A stretch of 47,836 nt of DNA, taken from the NCBI GenBank assembly GCA_012034055.1, contig JAAUSG010000012.1, forward strand, positions 1 through 47,836. The letters are read 5' to 3'. Source of the DNA: Leptolyngbyaceae cyanobacterium RU_5_1 (GTDB lineage: Bacteria; Cyanobacteriota; Cyanobacteriia; Leptolyngbyales; Leptolyngbyaceae). The position numbers were made by a program, and so were the translations under genes. The notes beneath the pieces were generated by a model. It did not search any database. It was not told the origin of the DNA and saw only the letters and a list, made by a program, of their open reading frames with translations. This document shows, one piece after another, positions 18,419 through 26,168 of the stretch. Position 1 is the first letter of the stretch. Each line of letters begins with the position of its first letter.

Positions 18419-21085
18419 CTACCTCAAATCTTGTAAAACTCGAACCTGTAACACTTGACCGGGTTGAATGGCGGCAGGCTTGGGAGCCATGAAGTAGTTG
18501 GCGGTTGCTCCAGCCGCCGCGCCGCCAAATAGTCCTAATCCAGAGAAGCCACTGACGAGACCTCCTGCCAATGCCCCAATCCCGGAATAGAGCAGCATGG
18601 AGGTGCTGGACAGTTCACGATTGCCGCCGAGGGATTCTGACTGTGCCGAAAATGAGATGGCACGATCGCGCACCGCAATCGACTGAGCCACGAACCTACT
18701 GCCCGTGCGATCGCTCTCAAATCGTCCCGTCACATAGCTGCCTTGGGGAAGCGCCACATTTCCGGCTGCATCCCGTACTTCTGTCTGCAGCAACAGCACT
18801 TCTTGACGGGGAACGCCCGACTCCAGCCTCAGCTCTGTGGTTCCTGGATAGAACAGATTCAGCACTGTTCCCGTGGGCAGCAGCACATCGGCGTAGGGAG
18901 ATTGAAAAACTTGTCCTGCGGCGATCGGGTAGCCAGGAACACTTTGCGGAGCGGTATTCAGCGCGATCGCACCATTCGTCGGCAGCGGCTTGCCAAACTC
19001 CACAAGGCTGGCATTGGCAGCATTAGCGGGCAATGGAGCCGTGGGCATACTCCCTGAAATGCTTCCTGTTGGCGGCTGGGTCAGCATCGGCTGCAAGGGT
19101 GGAACCGCTACTTGAGACGACTGATCGTTTGATATGACCGGGGGAGTCAATGGCTGTAGCGATGGCACCGATACCAGCGGAGGCTGTCCAGTTGAAATAT
19201 CGGGTAAAGCAGAGGATGGTAGGGCTGTTGGTTGAGCAGCAGTCGGTGCTGGCGCTTGAATTACGCTAGATACCGGCGGCTGTATCACGCTGGACACTAG
19301 TGGCTGTTGGATAACACTGGATACTGGCGGCCGTATCACACTCGATCCAGATGGTTGCATCACGCTGGATACCGGCGGCTGTATCATGTTTGGCGTTAAT
19401 ACGTTTGGCGTTGGTGACTGCATCACGCTGGATGCGGGTGGTTGAATCACACTCGAAACGGGGGGCTGTAAGCCTGTTGTGCGATTTAGCGCAGGAGCTT
19501 GAACCAGCGGGGGTTGGGGTGCGATCGCCGGTATCACAGCACGAGACGGCATAACCGCTGTGGGCTGCCTGGGCACAGTCTCAAGCGGAGCCAGTGCAGG
19601 AACGCTGATACTGGGGGCTGTACTGGGCAGGATCTTGATTGTTGAAGGAATGTCCGCCGACCCAACTGATGTCGCTGTTGACGGCACTGCAGACAGAACA
19701 GGCTTGACAACCGAAGTCTGAGTGGAGACGGTGTTAGACGAGGGCGGCAAAGAAACCGCTTGAGCAGGCACACTAACAGATTGAGGCGATGCAGCGGGCG
19801 GTGGAGCCACTACAGACGATTTAACTACCACACCTGGTAAATTGCTGGGTACGGAAACGGGTGGGGGAACCGTAATTTGGGTGCCCTTGCTGGTATCGAT
19901 CGCCAATCCTGTCGGAGCCTGAGACGCATCTGGCGGCAACGGGGTGGTATTCTCAGGCGGCAACTGAGCAACCGTTTGAGGCGAAGCAGCCTGGACTGGA
20001 GTGGGCTGGGACTGAGCGGAGGGCTGAACCGATCCGGCAGATTGATTCCCGGAAAGCGACGCAGGTGGCGGAACAGCAATTTTCGCGGTTGCATCAGTAA
20101 CCGGATTAACATCGGAGCCAACCGAAGCAGGTAATACCAGCGGTTCATCAGGCGCAGGCTTGGACTGCGTTTTAACGATTTCACGTTTGGTTATCCCCGG
20201 TTTAGCCACTTCAGGACTAACTGCTTCAGGTTTCGTGACTCCAGACTTAGCGATTTCAGGCTTAACGATTTCAGGCTTGAAAGCAGTCTCTGGCTTAACG
20301 GGTTTGGAGGCATCTGGAGTCGTTTTTGCCAGGGGGGGTGATTTCTCAGGAGGTTTAGCAGAAGTGGACGTGGGTAGAGGCTTTGCTTCAGGTTTTGTGA
20401 CTTCAGGTTTAACCGCTTCAGGCTTAATGGGTTTGGAGATAGCTGGAGTGGTGTTTACGGGAGTAGCCAATTTTGCAGGCGGTTTGACAGGGACAGACTG
20501 AGCAGGCTTGGGTTTAGTGCTGGTAGGCGATGTCGGCTTTTTCACGGCCGGAGATGTAACGGCTGGAGGAGGAGTGGGCTTCTGGGCTTCTGAGGGTGCT
20601 TTGGTAGATGCTTTCGCAATTAGAGGACGTAGAATCCAGCGATCGCGCCCCACCTGCCCCGCTTTTTTGACCTTCTCCAACTTCACCTGCTCAGGAGCCA
20701 AGGTCACCTCTGGGGAAAGCTCCAACACAATCCGCGTCAATCCGGGTTGAAACTGGGAAACCCGCACACGCCGCACAGCACCCGCATAAGCCTCTTGTAC
20801 TTTGACATCGCCAACCTCGGTATCTGGCAGATCCAGCACAATCCGAGCTGGTTGAGCCATCAAGAAGTAGCGCGGGGTTGTTGCGGCATCCACTGTGACT
20901 TCTAGCTGGTTCGCTGTCGCGTCATAGCGCCAACTTGTCAGCAAAGCCGCATGAGCATCACCCGCCAGCGCGATCGCTCCCGAAATCAGTGCTCCAGCCA
21001 ATCCTAACAACGGCTTCGCCATCAGCGGAGCAGGCGTAAGACCAGGTTGAGACGGATGGTTGGATTGAAAGGGTTGGTTTGGCAT
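18419..21085 (-). CDS. AMIN-domain protein with a long Pro-rich repetitive linker
   Basis: The 888-residue protein has a signal peptide (PLLGLAGALISGAIALAGDAHA, about 26-47), an AMIN domain (about 50-150; YFLMAQPARIVLDLPDTEVG, RVRVSQFQPGLTRIVLEL), then about 550 residues of low complexity. The first part repeats short units such as KPEVTKPEAKP and KPEIAKSGVTKPEA; the second part repeats PPVSSVIQ (about ten times, coding bases 19260-19460). The C-terminal 160 residues form a distinct domain (VLLPTGTVLNLFYPGTTELRL; ALPQGSYVTGRFESDRTGSR) and a Gly-rich membrane-like segment (GIGALAGGLVSGFSGLGLFGG). AMIN domains anchor proteins to the cell wall or secretin-type machines. A role in cell-wall spanning assembly is inference. 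Confidence 0.8.
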   Translation of the reverse strand: MPNQPFQSNHPSQPGLTPAPLMAKPLLGLAGALISGAIALAGDAHAALLTSWRYDATANQLEVTVDAATTPRYFLMAQPARIVLDLPDTEVGDVKVQEAYAGAVRRVRVSQFQPGLTRIVLELSPEVTLAPEQVKLEKVKKAGQVGRDRWILRPLIAKASTKAPSEAQKPTPPPAVTSPAVKKPTSPTSTKPKPAQSVPVKPPAKLATPVNTTPAISKPIKPEAVKPEVTKPEAKPLPTSTSAKPPEKSPPLAKTTPDASKPVKPETAFKPEIVKPEIAKSGVTKPEAVSPEVAKPGITKREIVKTQSKPAPDEPLVLPASVGSDVNPVTDATAKIAVPPPASLSGNQSAGSVQPSAQSQPTPVQAASPQTVAQLPPENTTPLPPDASQAPTGLAIDTSKGTQITVPPPVSVPSNLPGVVVKSSVVAPPPAASPQSVSVPAQAVSLPPSSNTVSTQTSVVKPVLSAVPSTATSVGSADIPSTIKILPSTAPSISVPALAPLETVPRQPTAVMPSRAVIPAIAPQPPLVQAPALNRTTGLQPPVSSVIQPPASSVMQSPTPNVLTPNMIQPPVSSVMQPSGSSVIRPPVSSVIQQPLVSSVIQPPVSSVIQAPAPTAAQPTALPSSALPDISTGQPPLVSVPSLQPLTPPVISNDQSSQVAVPPLQPMLTQPPTGSISGSMPTAPLPANAANASLVEFGKPLPTNGAIALNTAPQSVPGYPIAAGQVFQSPYADVLLPTGTVLNLFYPGTTELRLESGVPRQEVLLLQTEVRDAAGNVALPQGSYVTGRFESDRTGSRFVAQSIAVRDRAISFSAQSESLGGNRELSSTSMLLYSGIGALAGGLVSGFSGLGLFGGAAAGATANYFMAPKPAAIQPGQVLQVRVLQDLR

Positions 21086-21375
21086 AGCTCTAGGCTGAAC
21101 ACATTCAACAAATTGGCGCTAAACTTGGCACTCAGACGAGGCGCATTCTGGGCGATCGCGCAACATCTTCACACACAGCGGATCACGCTGCTTGATACAC
21201 CACCAGTTATAGCGTTTGAATGACTCTATTTACTCGAATTTCCCCTAAATATGGAACGAACTTTAGAAAAATTTATATTAAGCACAAACCTGCAGGACGT
21301 TATCAATCATCAGCTAATAACGTTCCTGGTCAGGGCTACACCAAGATCTCTGCTATATGTATAGCGTTTGCACAA

Positions 21376-21888
21376 CTACCTAAAAGCAGCAATTATATAG
21401 TTGATGTATAAACTGATTTCCACAGCACTTTCCCCAGATAAACCATGATTGTTTCTGAAGAATTCAAGCACTTCGATATACCACAAAGGAGAGATTTCTG
21501 AAGATTTGTGGATTACGTAGGATATTTGACTGAAAATTTCTTCCAAGGGCTTCAATTCTAAAGGATCATCGTTACCTACAACAAGACAGTAAGTTAGTAA
21601 GCGAAGCAATATATCAACGTCTTCCTTAAAAGAATGAGACTCTGCCTCAAGGGAGGAGGTGAAAAGGAACTCCGCTGTACTAGCAGCATCAGGAAACTTG
21701 CTGAAAACGAATTGAACAGCACTCCGAGAGAGTTCATCAGCATTCCTAGTTAATACTTCTGCAGCATTGAGTCGCGTCTGCGCTTTCCTTAAAGAGCTTG
21801 AAACAGCTTCAAGCTCCGAACTAGAAGGCAATTGACCAGCAGCGTTTGCCGCTGCCATAGCAGATGTAATAGAAATTCGACTTGCCAT
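21376..21888 (-). CDS. Phycocyanin-alpha-like (phycobiliprotein-fold) protein without the bilin-binding cysteine
   Basis: This 170-residue protein aligns end to end with phycocyanin alpha (162 residues): AAANAAGQLPSSSELEAV, NAAEVLTRNADELSRSAVQF, LLRLLTYCLVVGN, and ISPLWYIEVLEFFRNNHGLS then GESAVE. The chromophore site is altered: where phycocyanin alpha has K-C84-A-R-D, this protein has S-F87-K-E-D, so the thioether Cys and the Arg are lost while the Asp remains. It should therefore carry no covalent bilin. Genuine phycobilisome operons are not nearby; instead it is divergent from a small membrane protein gene in an AT-rich island. A regulatory, sensory or decoy role is possible; a rod subunit is unlikely. 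The ribosome site is AGAAGG. Confidence 0.8.
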   Translation of the reverse strand: MASRISITSAMAAANAAGQLPSSSELEAVSSSLRKAQTRLNAAEVLTRNADELSRSAVQFVFSKFPDAASTAEFLFTSSLEAESHSFKEDVDILLRLLTYCLVVGNDDPLELKPLEEIFSQISYVIHKSSEISPLWYIEVLEFFRNNHGLSGESAVEISLYINYIIAAFR

Positions 21889-21999
21889 AGGAGATAACCT
21901 TCTCGACAGGATCTAAAAGCATTGACGAAAAATTAAATTACTTTTATCGAATGCCTATGTTCTATTATTGTAGCTTGGCTATAAATACAACAGCTATGG

Positions 22000-22497
22000 A
22001 TGCGCATTTCAGCAAAGTTTCGTATGAACAATTTTAGGGGATTTTTGAACAAAGACTCTGAAAGGCAAATATACATAGATCGCTATGAGGATATGAAAAG
22101 CTGGATAGAGCAAAGAGAGAATAAATCATCTAAAATCAGGTCTGAAGACTTATGGGGATACACACACAAGATTCTTGGTTTGACGGCAACTATTTTCTCC
22201 GCCCTTAATGCAGTCTTTACCCTATCTACAAATCAAAACGTTGTTCTCGTTCTGTCTATTATCTCGTCCACTTCTGCCGCCTGTTTGACTTTTCTTAATC
22301 CTTCTAATCGTGAAGCCAAGTGGAGAAACATTAAGAGTTACTGTTCAATTCTTAAGTTTGAGATTAACGAAGCAGGCACAGTTATTTATATATCTAGCTC
22401 GTCCTCTGCGGAAAAGATCCAGAAACTTAAGGAAGTAAATCAGAAGTTGATATCTTTTGAGGAAAAGTTTGGAGAAATTTTGGGTTCTGGGAGATAG
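22000..22497 (+). CDS. Two-helix membrane protein, SLATT-like
   Basis: A 165-residue protein with a basic N-terminus, two adjacent membrane helices at about 54-71 (KILGLTATIFSALNAVFTL) and 77-96 (VVLVLSIISSTSAACLTFLN), then the stretch NPSNREAKWRNIKSYCSILK and a helical C-terminus (KLKEVNQKLISFEEKFGEIL). The layout of paired helices followed by NP...R...W and a long helix is that of SLATT/DUF4231-like membrane effectors, found with nucleotide-sensing conflict systems. That assignment is inference from pattern. The start may be ATG 22000 or ATG 22024. It is divergent from the phycobiliprotein-like gene, 111 bases away, and has the same low GC content. Confidence 0.6.
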   Translation: MRISAKFRMNNFRGFLNKDSERQIYIDRYEDMKSWIEQRENKSSKIRSEDLWGYTHKILGLTATIFSALNAVFTLSTNQNVVLVLSIISSTSAACLTFLNPSNREAKWRNIKSYCSILKFEINEAGTVIYISSSSSAEKIQKLKEVNQKLISFEEKFGEILGSGR

Positions 22498-22585
22498 TCA
22501 GCAACTTAAGCTTTATAATTGCGAGTTGGCCGACAACTAACAGCCAATAACCAATTCTCAATGACTGCTTTAGAGAAAGCCAAGA

Positions 22586-22703
22586 AATAAATGATCCATT
22601 GTCATTCTTCGCTTCACTGCGTTCCGCTCAGAATCTCCAGCTTCGTAATGAATTGAGATGCTTCACTACGTTAGCGCTTCGTTCAGCATGACAGGATCAT
22701 TCT
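22586..22703. repeat. MITE-like element with terminal inverted repeats
   Basis: AATGATCCATTGTCAT at the left and ATGACAGGATCATT at the right form imperfect terminal inverted repeats around about 90 bases that contain CTTCACTACGTTAGCGCTTC and a partly complementary copy (CTTCACTGCGTTCCGCTC). No coding frame. The form is that of a small non-autonomous mobile element. Confidence 0.65.
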
Positions 22704-22718
22704 TTACGTGGAGTTCTC

Positions 22719-23285
22719 TTAATGCACGATCGCCGACCGAATCGCCTCAACCCGACTCGCATACGTTGTGTCATCTAAAACCGGGTAGCTTTCGTCCAAC
22801 GGAACTGGTAAGGCTAAATTAATCCAGGATTTGCAGCCGCCGTAGGTATCCGAGTAAAGAATCTGTTGTGGCTGCCCCAATCGATGAACCCGCAGCAGCA
22901 GGACGTAAAGGGGTTGACTGGGCTTCCACTGCAACCGCTCCGTCACAAACTCCTGATTCCAAATATGAAAGGGCAAAAGGGCTGACATGATGTCCGCTTC
23001 AGTGACCTGAAAAACATCCGTCACCCTTGCCCAGGCACCGATCTGCACCTGAGCGGGATGCCAACCAGATCCGACCGGCTGCACCTGAGCCGCATAATTA
23101 GGCTTCAGCAATTCGGGTTTCTGGTGTTCAAAAGTCGGATAAAGGAGAACGCGATCGCGCTCAACCCGAAACCTGCCACCCGCCTCTCGAATTCCCCCCT
23201 TGCGCAGCAGCATAATGGTATCCCCCTGTTCAAGGGCATTCACAGCAACCTGCCACTCTTTTAGTGCATCTGTCATCGTTTTCAT
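22719..23285 (-). CDS. DUF1802 family protein
   Basis: A protein of about 188 residues matching the cyanobacterial DUF1802 family: DALKEWQVAVNALEQGDTIM, LLRKGGIREAGGRF, FLLYPTFEHQ-like LLYPTFEHQKPELLK, and AWARVTDVFQVTEADIMSAL with YVLLLRVHRL. The fold is unknown to me; family members are soluble and about this size. Start at ATG 23285 (MKTMTDALKEW) is preferred, because the upstream in-frame codons (to 23330) lie in an inverted repeat of intergenic type. The function is not known. Confidence 0.8.
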   Translation of the reverse strand: MKTMTDALKEWQVAVNALEQGDTIMLLRKGGIREAGGRFRVERDRVLLYPTFEHQKPELLKPNYAAQVQPVGSGWHPAQVQIGAWARVTDVFQVTEADIMSALLPFHIWNQEFVTERLQWKPSQPLYVLLLRVHRLGQPQQILYSDTYGGCKSWINLALPVPLDESYPVLDDTTYASRVEAIRSAIVH

Positions 23286-23456
23286 GATGGGGAGTAGGGA
23301 GTGGATAGAGAAGAGATGAACACCATCCACTATCTACCATTCACCATCCACTAAATCAATCTTCACCTTTTCTCAAGAGTCTCTGCATTAATCCGCGTGC
23401 TGCGATGACTAGCATTGAAACAAATGCAATTCCTATTGGACGGTACGAGAACACCC

Positions 23457-23552
23457 ATGAATACTCACGACCTGCTGATGCTAATTCTGATGCTAACTCC
23501 TGGCATTCTCCTGTCAGTGGTTATCATGGCGTCCTTCGCGGCGGGTGGTTGA
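23457..23552 (+). CDS. Possible 31-residue single-helix membrane peptide
   Basis: ATG 23457 opens MNTHDLLMLILMLTPGIL then LSVVIMASFAAGG and a stop: a hydrophobic helix long enough to span a membrane, with a short acidic start. Small one-helix proteins are common in cyanobacterial photosynthetic complexes. There is no strong ribosome site, so the call is tentative. It converges with the arsR gene, ending 7 bases from its stop codon. Confidence 0.4.
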   Translation: MNTHDLLMLILMLTPGILLSVVIMASFAAGG

Positions 23553-23559
23553 TCGCAAA

Positions 23560-23919
23560 TCAGCGTTCTGGTGATTCAATGCCAAAACTGGCAAAGCAAT
23601 AAGCCAACATGCCTCGATTGAGCGAATTGTACTTCGTTTGGCCCTCTCGACGAATCTGGATCAAACCCGCTTCAGAGAGGGTTTTTGAGTGATGGCAGAA
23701 CAGCGCCAAGCTGATCCCAATGTGGCTAGCAATCTCTGATCCACTCATCTCTCCCGCCTCAGCCAATAGCTCAACAATGCGCAGCCGAGTTGGATCGGCA
23801 AGGGCCGCAAAGATTTTTGCGCGTTGTTCAGTCGTGTTTTGATTAGCGTTAACACTGGTCTGGGCATCAACTTGCATTGTAGAAGTCACTGGTTTTATCG
23901 GGTCTTGGCGGTCTGCCAT
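23560..23919 (-). CDS. ArsR/SmtB-type transcriptional repressor
   Basis: A 119-residue winged-helix regulator. The core is RAKIFAALADPTRLRIVELLAE, then MSGSEIASHIGISLALFCHHSKTLSEAGLI (recognition helix) and the wing RREGQTKYNSL. The CxC metal motif of arsenic or zinc sensors is not present (the recognition region has a single FCHH), so the inducer may be a metal at another site, or redox, or none. The start ATG 23919 follows a 16-base perfect palindrome by 9 bases, which suggests autoregulation. No clear target operon lies beside it. Confidence 0.85.
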   Translation of the reverse strand: MADRQDPIKPVTSTMQVDAQTSVNANQNTTEQRAKIFAALADPTRLRIVELLAEAGEMSGSEIASHIGISLALFCHHSKTLSEAGLIQIRREGQTKYNSLNRGMLAYCFASFGIESPER

Positions 23920-23928
23920 CACTAAAAG

Positions 23929-23944
23929 CAAAATTTAAATTTTG
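23929..23944. promoter_or_regulatory. Perfect 16-base palindrome, likely ArsR operator
   Basis: CAAAATTTAAATTTTG is a perfect AT-rich palindrome 9 bases upstream of the arsR start codon. ArsR-family proteins bind AT-rich dyads at their own promoters, so autorepression is the simplest reading. Confidence 0.6.
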
Positions 23945-24049
23945 TTTGAAAGTCTACCTTCATCTTACGTCGTCAATAGAGATATTGAAATAGTTAAACA
24001 ACTACTTGATTTCTGATCAGGAGATTTTTGAAGGAAACCATACCGTTTG

Positions 24050-24115
24050 GTAGGGGCAGGTTTGGCCAAAGTCTCTGCATCAAGCCGATCGCTTTAATGC
24101 CAAATCTACTCCTAC
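24050..24115. repeat. Imperfect inverted repeat of intergenic type
   Basis: GTAGGGGCAGGTTTGGC at the left and GCCAAATCTACTCCTAC at the right pair with three mismatches. A related sequence occurs near 43235-43293. The gap 23945-24260 otherwise holds nothing that I can identify. Confidence 0.45.
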
Positions 24116-24260
24116 AGGTATTTTGTTTGCTGGAAATCCCCTTATTGCCCTCATACCAACAAGAAGACGAGCGAAGGTTGGCTGACCCCTTCGCTCGCAG
24201 ACGACCGTGAAGTTTAGCTGAAGTTGAAGCGATACAGCAGCATCTTGCAATGCAGCCAAT

Positions 24261-26006
24261 CTAACGGGACGGATTGGCGTTGATGAAGTCCATTAAACCC
24301 AAGTATTTGGGAGCCGTATTGATGTCCTGGTTTTGATATTCCAACGCTCCCCAGTTTCCCCACTTGCTGGGCGGATAGACATCGTTAAACTGATTAAACA
24401 GCTTGCCGCCACTTGCTTTCCACTGATCGAGGTAGGCTTTATACACCTGCCGCATTCCGGGATGACGGTTAACCTCTGTATACAGTTTTGTCACCTGGGG
24501 TTCCTTGTCGCCAAATTTATGACTTGTGAGATGCGGTCCGCCTTCATAGGCAACCATGTTCAGCCCAAACTGCTTAGTGGCAACGTTGGCGTTTTTTTCT
24601 ACCATTGTTTTGACTTCATTGGGAATGTCTGCCATCAAATCCGCAACGATCTGATCGGGCGTCATCTTCAGCGCGGCATCAATATGGTCTGGATCGTCGA
24701 GATCGGACGCGCCATCCTTGTCGGTATCTTGATGACCATCGAAGTAGGGCGCGATCGCGTACACATCTGCCTGCTTATAAGCATCTTTCCAGCTCAAGAT
24801 CTCCTCAGCCGTCCAGGGATTTTCAGCTTGACCTGCCAGAACTTTGACCAAGCGGGACTTGCTGCTGCTGCCAAAGACACTCTCCCAAATTTTGAAGATC
24901 TCCACCGAGCGCTGAGAATAGTAGCGGAGACTAGCGGTATAGCTGTTGCTATCCAGTCCGAGAGCGGTTCCCTTTTCTGCAGCATAGTGAGCTTGGGAGA
25001 ACTGGCTGTTCCAGACTTCGTTGGAATATTCAATATGAACTTTCAGGGATGGGTCGAGGCGATCGCGCACCAGTGTGGCAAACCGGCGCACATAGTCATC
25101 CGATGCCTTTGCGGGTAGCGTGAACCACGGCTCAATCTTGAGTTGGTTGGCAAGCTGGATCATATGCTCCAACGCAACTCCATTCTCGCCCGATTGGGTT
25201 CGACTGTTGGGAGTGCTGCGATCGGACCAGTTGGCGACATTAGAATCATTCGTTGCCATCCAGTCCATAAACCGGATCGCTTTGAACTTGGACAATCGCT
25301 CCAAAAAAATGGGATGGAAGGGCTGGGTTTGATAGGTGTTCTCAAATCCCGGCATGATGAAGCGAATATTGCGAATTGGGTTGTTGGGGTTCGTTTCCCG
25401 AATCTGCAGAAAAATCCCCGCATCATCCGGCGTAACCTCCACAATCATCTTGCCGGGGGACTGGCTGACAATTTTGGCATTTTCGTAGCGAAACGCAATC
25501 TTGCCGTCTCCTTCGTACAACAGGGTGTACTTGCCTGTTGGGAAATGATTGCCCGTCATCATAATGGTTTCTGCAAACTGACTGGGCTGCAGCGACGCCA
25601 CCCAGCCGTCCGGTCTCAGTTTCAACGAACCACCTTCTTCCCAACCCGCCCCTTCACGCTGAGAGAGCCACTCACGGGAGGTTTTGAACACGTCAACGAA
25701 CGGCCATTGGGGCGACCAATCGGCAATTCCATTCAGGTTGATTCCAATCGTAGTGCGATCGCTCGCACCCGCCCTGGTAGTCGCAACGACATCGACATCA
25801 GACGTATTCCTATCGATCTGAGGATCACCAGAATTAGCATTGCTAGCACCATTGGCCGCAGCCTTAACCGTAGCAGTACTCCAAAAACCAATCCCGGCAC
25901 TGTATAACAACCCCGTTGGGCTAGATAAGATTGCAATAACCTGCATTAATGCACCCACCAGCACCACGCTACCGAGTCCATCATTTTTGCTCTTTGCCAT
26001 GCTCAT
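24261..26006 (-). CDS. Extracellular glycoside-hydrolase-like protein (TIM-barrel, clan A type)
   Basis: A 581-residue exported protein: an N-terminal membrane/signal segment (GSVVLVGALMQVIAILSSP, about 12-31), a linker, then a beta-sandwich-like region (100-220) and a barrel-like domain. Two likely catalytic glutamates stand where clan A enzymes have them: Glu330 in HIEYSNEVWNSQF (acid/base, after Asn) and Glu488 in LNMVAYEGGPH (nucleophile). A Ca-binding-like loop DTDKDGASDLDDPD lies at 428-441. Relatives are often annotated as cellulose-binding proteins. The substrate is unknown; a beta-glucan or exopolysaccharide is a guess. It lies alone upstream of a divergent sensor kinase. Confidence 0.7.
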   Translation of the reverse strand: MSMAKSKNDGLGSVVLVGALMQVIAILSSPTGLLYSAGIGFWSTATVKAAANGASNANSGDPQIDRNTSDVDVVATTRAGASDRTTIGINLNGIADWSPQWPFVDVFKTSREWLSQREGAGWEEGGSLKLRPDGWVASLQPSQFAETIMMTGNHFPTGKYTLLYEGDGKIAFRYENAKIVSQSPGKMIVEVTPDDAGIFLQIRETNPNNPIRNIRFIMPGFENTYQTQPFHPIFLERLSKFKAIRFMDWMATNDSNVANWSDRSTPNSRTQSGENGVALEHMIQLANQLKIEPWFTLPAKASDDYVRRFATLVRDRLDPSLKVHIEYSNEVWNSQFSQAHYAAEKGTALGLDSNSYTASLRYYSQRSVEIFKIWESVFGSSSKSRLVKVLAGQAENPWTAEEILSWKDAYKQADVYAIAPYFDGHQDTDKDGASDLDDPDHIDAALKMTPDQIVADLMADIPNEVKTMVEKNANVATKQFGLNMVAYEGGPHLTSHKFGDKEPQVTKLYTEVNRHPGMRQVYKAYLDQWKASGGKLFNQFNDVYPPSKWGNWGALEYQNQDINTAPKYLGLMDFINANPSR

Positions 26007-26168
26007 ACCGCCACTTGCATATCGACTGTAACTCGCTACCCCCTCGAACCATGATAGCTGTCCGACTATTAACGCCCAGTCCTGCTAGCAGCGTTGAACC
26101 CGTGGTCAAGCAGTATTTACGGGAAACTGATCGCGATCGCGAAACCTGCTAGACGCCCTCGGATCTAG

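Noticed and set aside
19260-19460. Regular repeats that could suggest a CRISPR array
   Set aside because: The repeats are in frame and encode PPVSSVIQ units of the AMIN-domain protein; unit length is too short and there are no unique spacers.
22719-23330. Longer start for the DUF1802 protein at 23330
   Set aside because: The added residues come from an intergenic inverted repeat; family members start at the MKTMTDALKEW region.
25143-25907. A 254-codon open frame antisense to the glycosidase-like gene
   Set aside because: Shadow of the real gene; the composition is that of reverse-complement coding sequence, and no start site or domain is visible.
26051-26152. A 33-codon frame just before the histidine kinase
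   Set aside because: It has no ribosome site and no hydrophobic or domain pattern; it is too short to judge and is separated from the kinase start by a stop in each frame tested.
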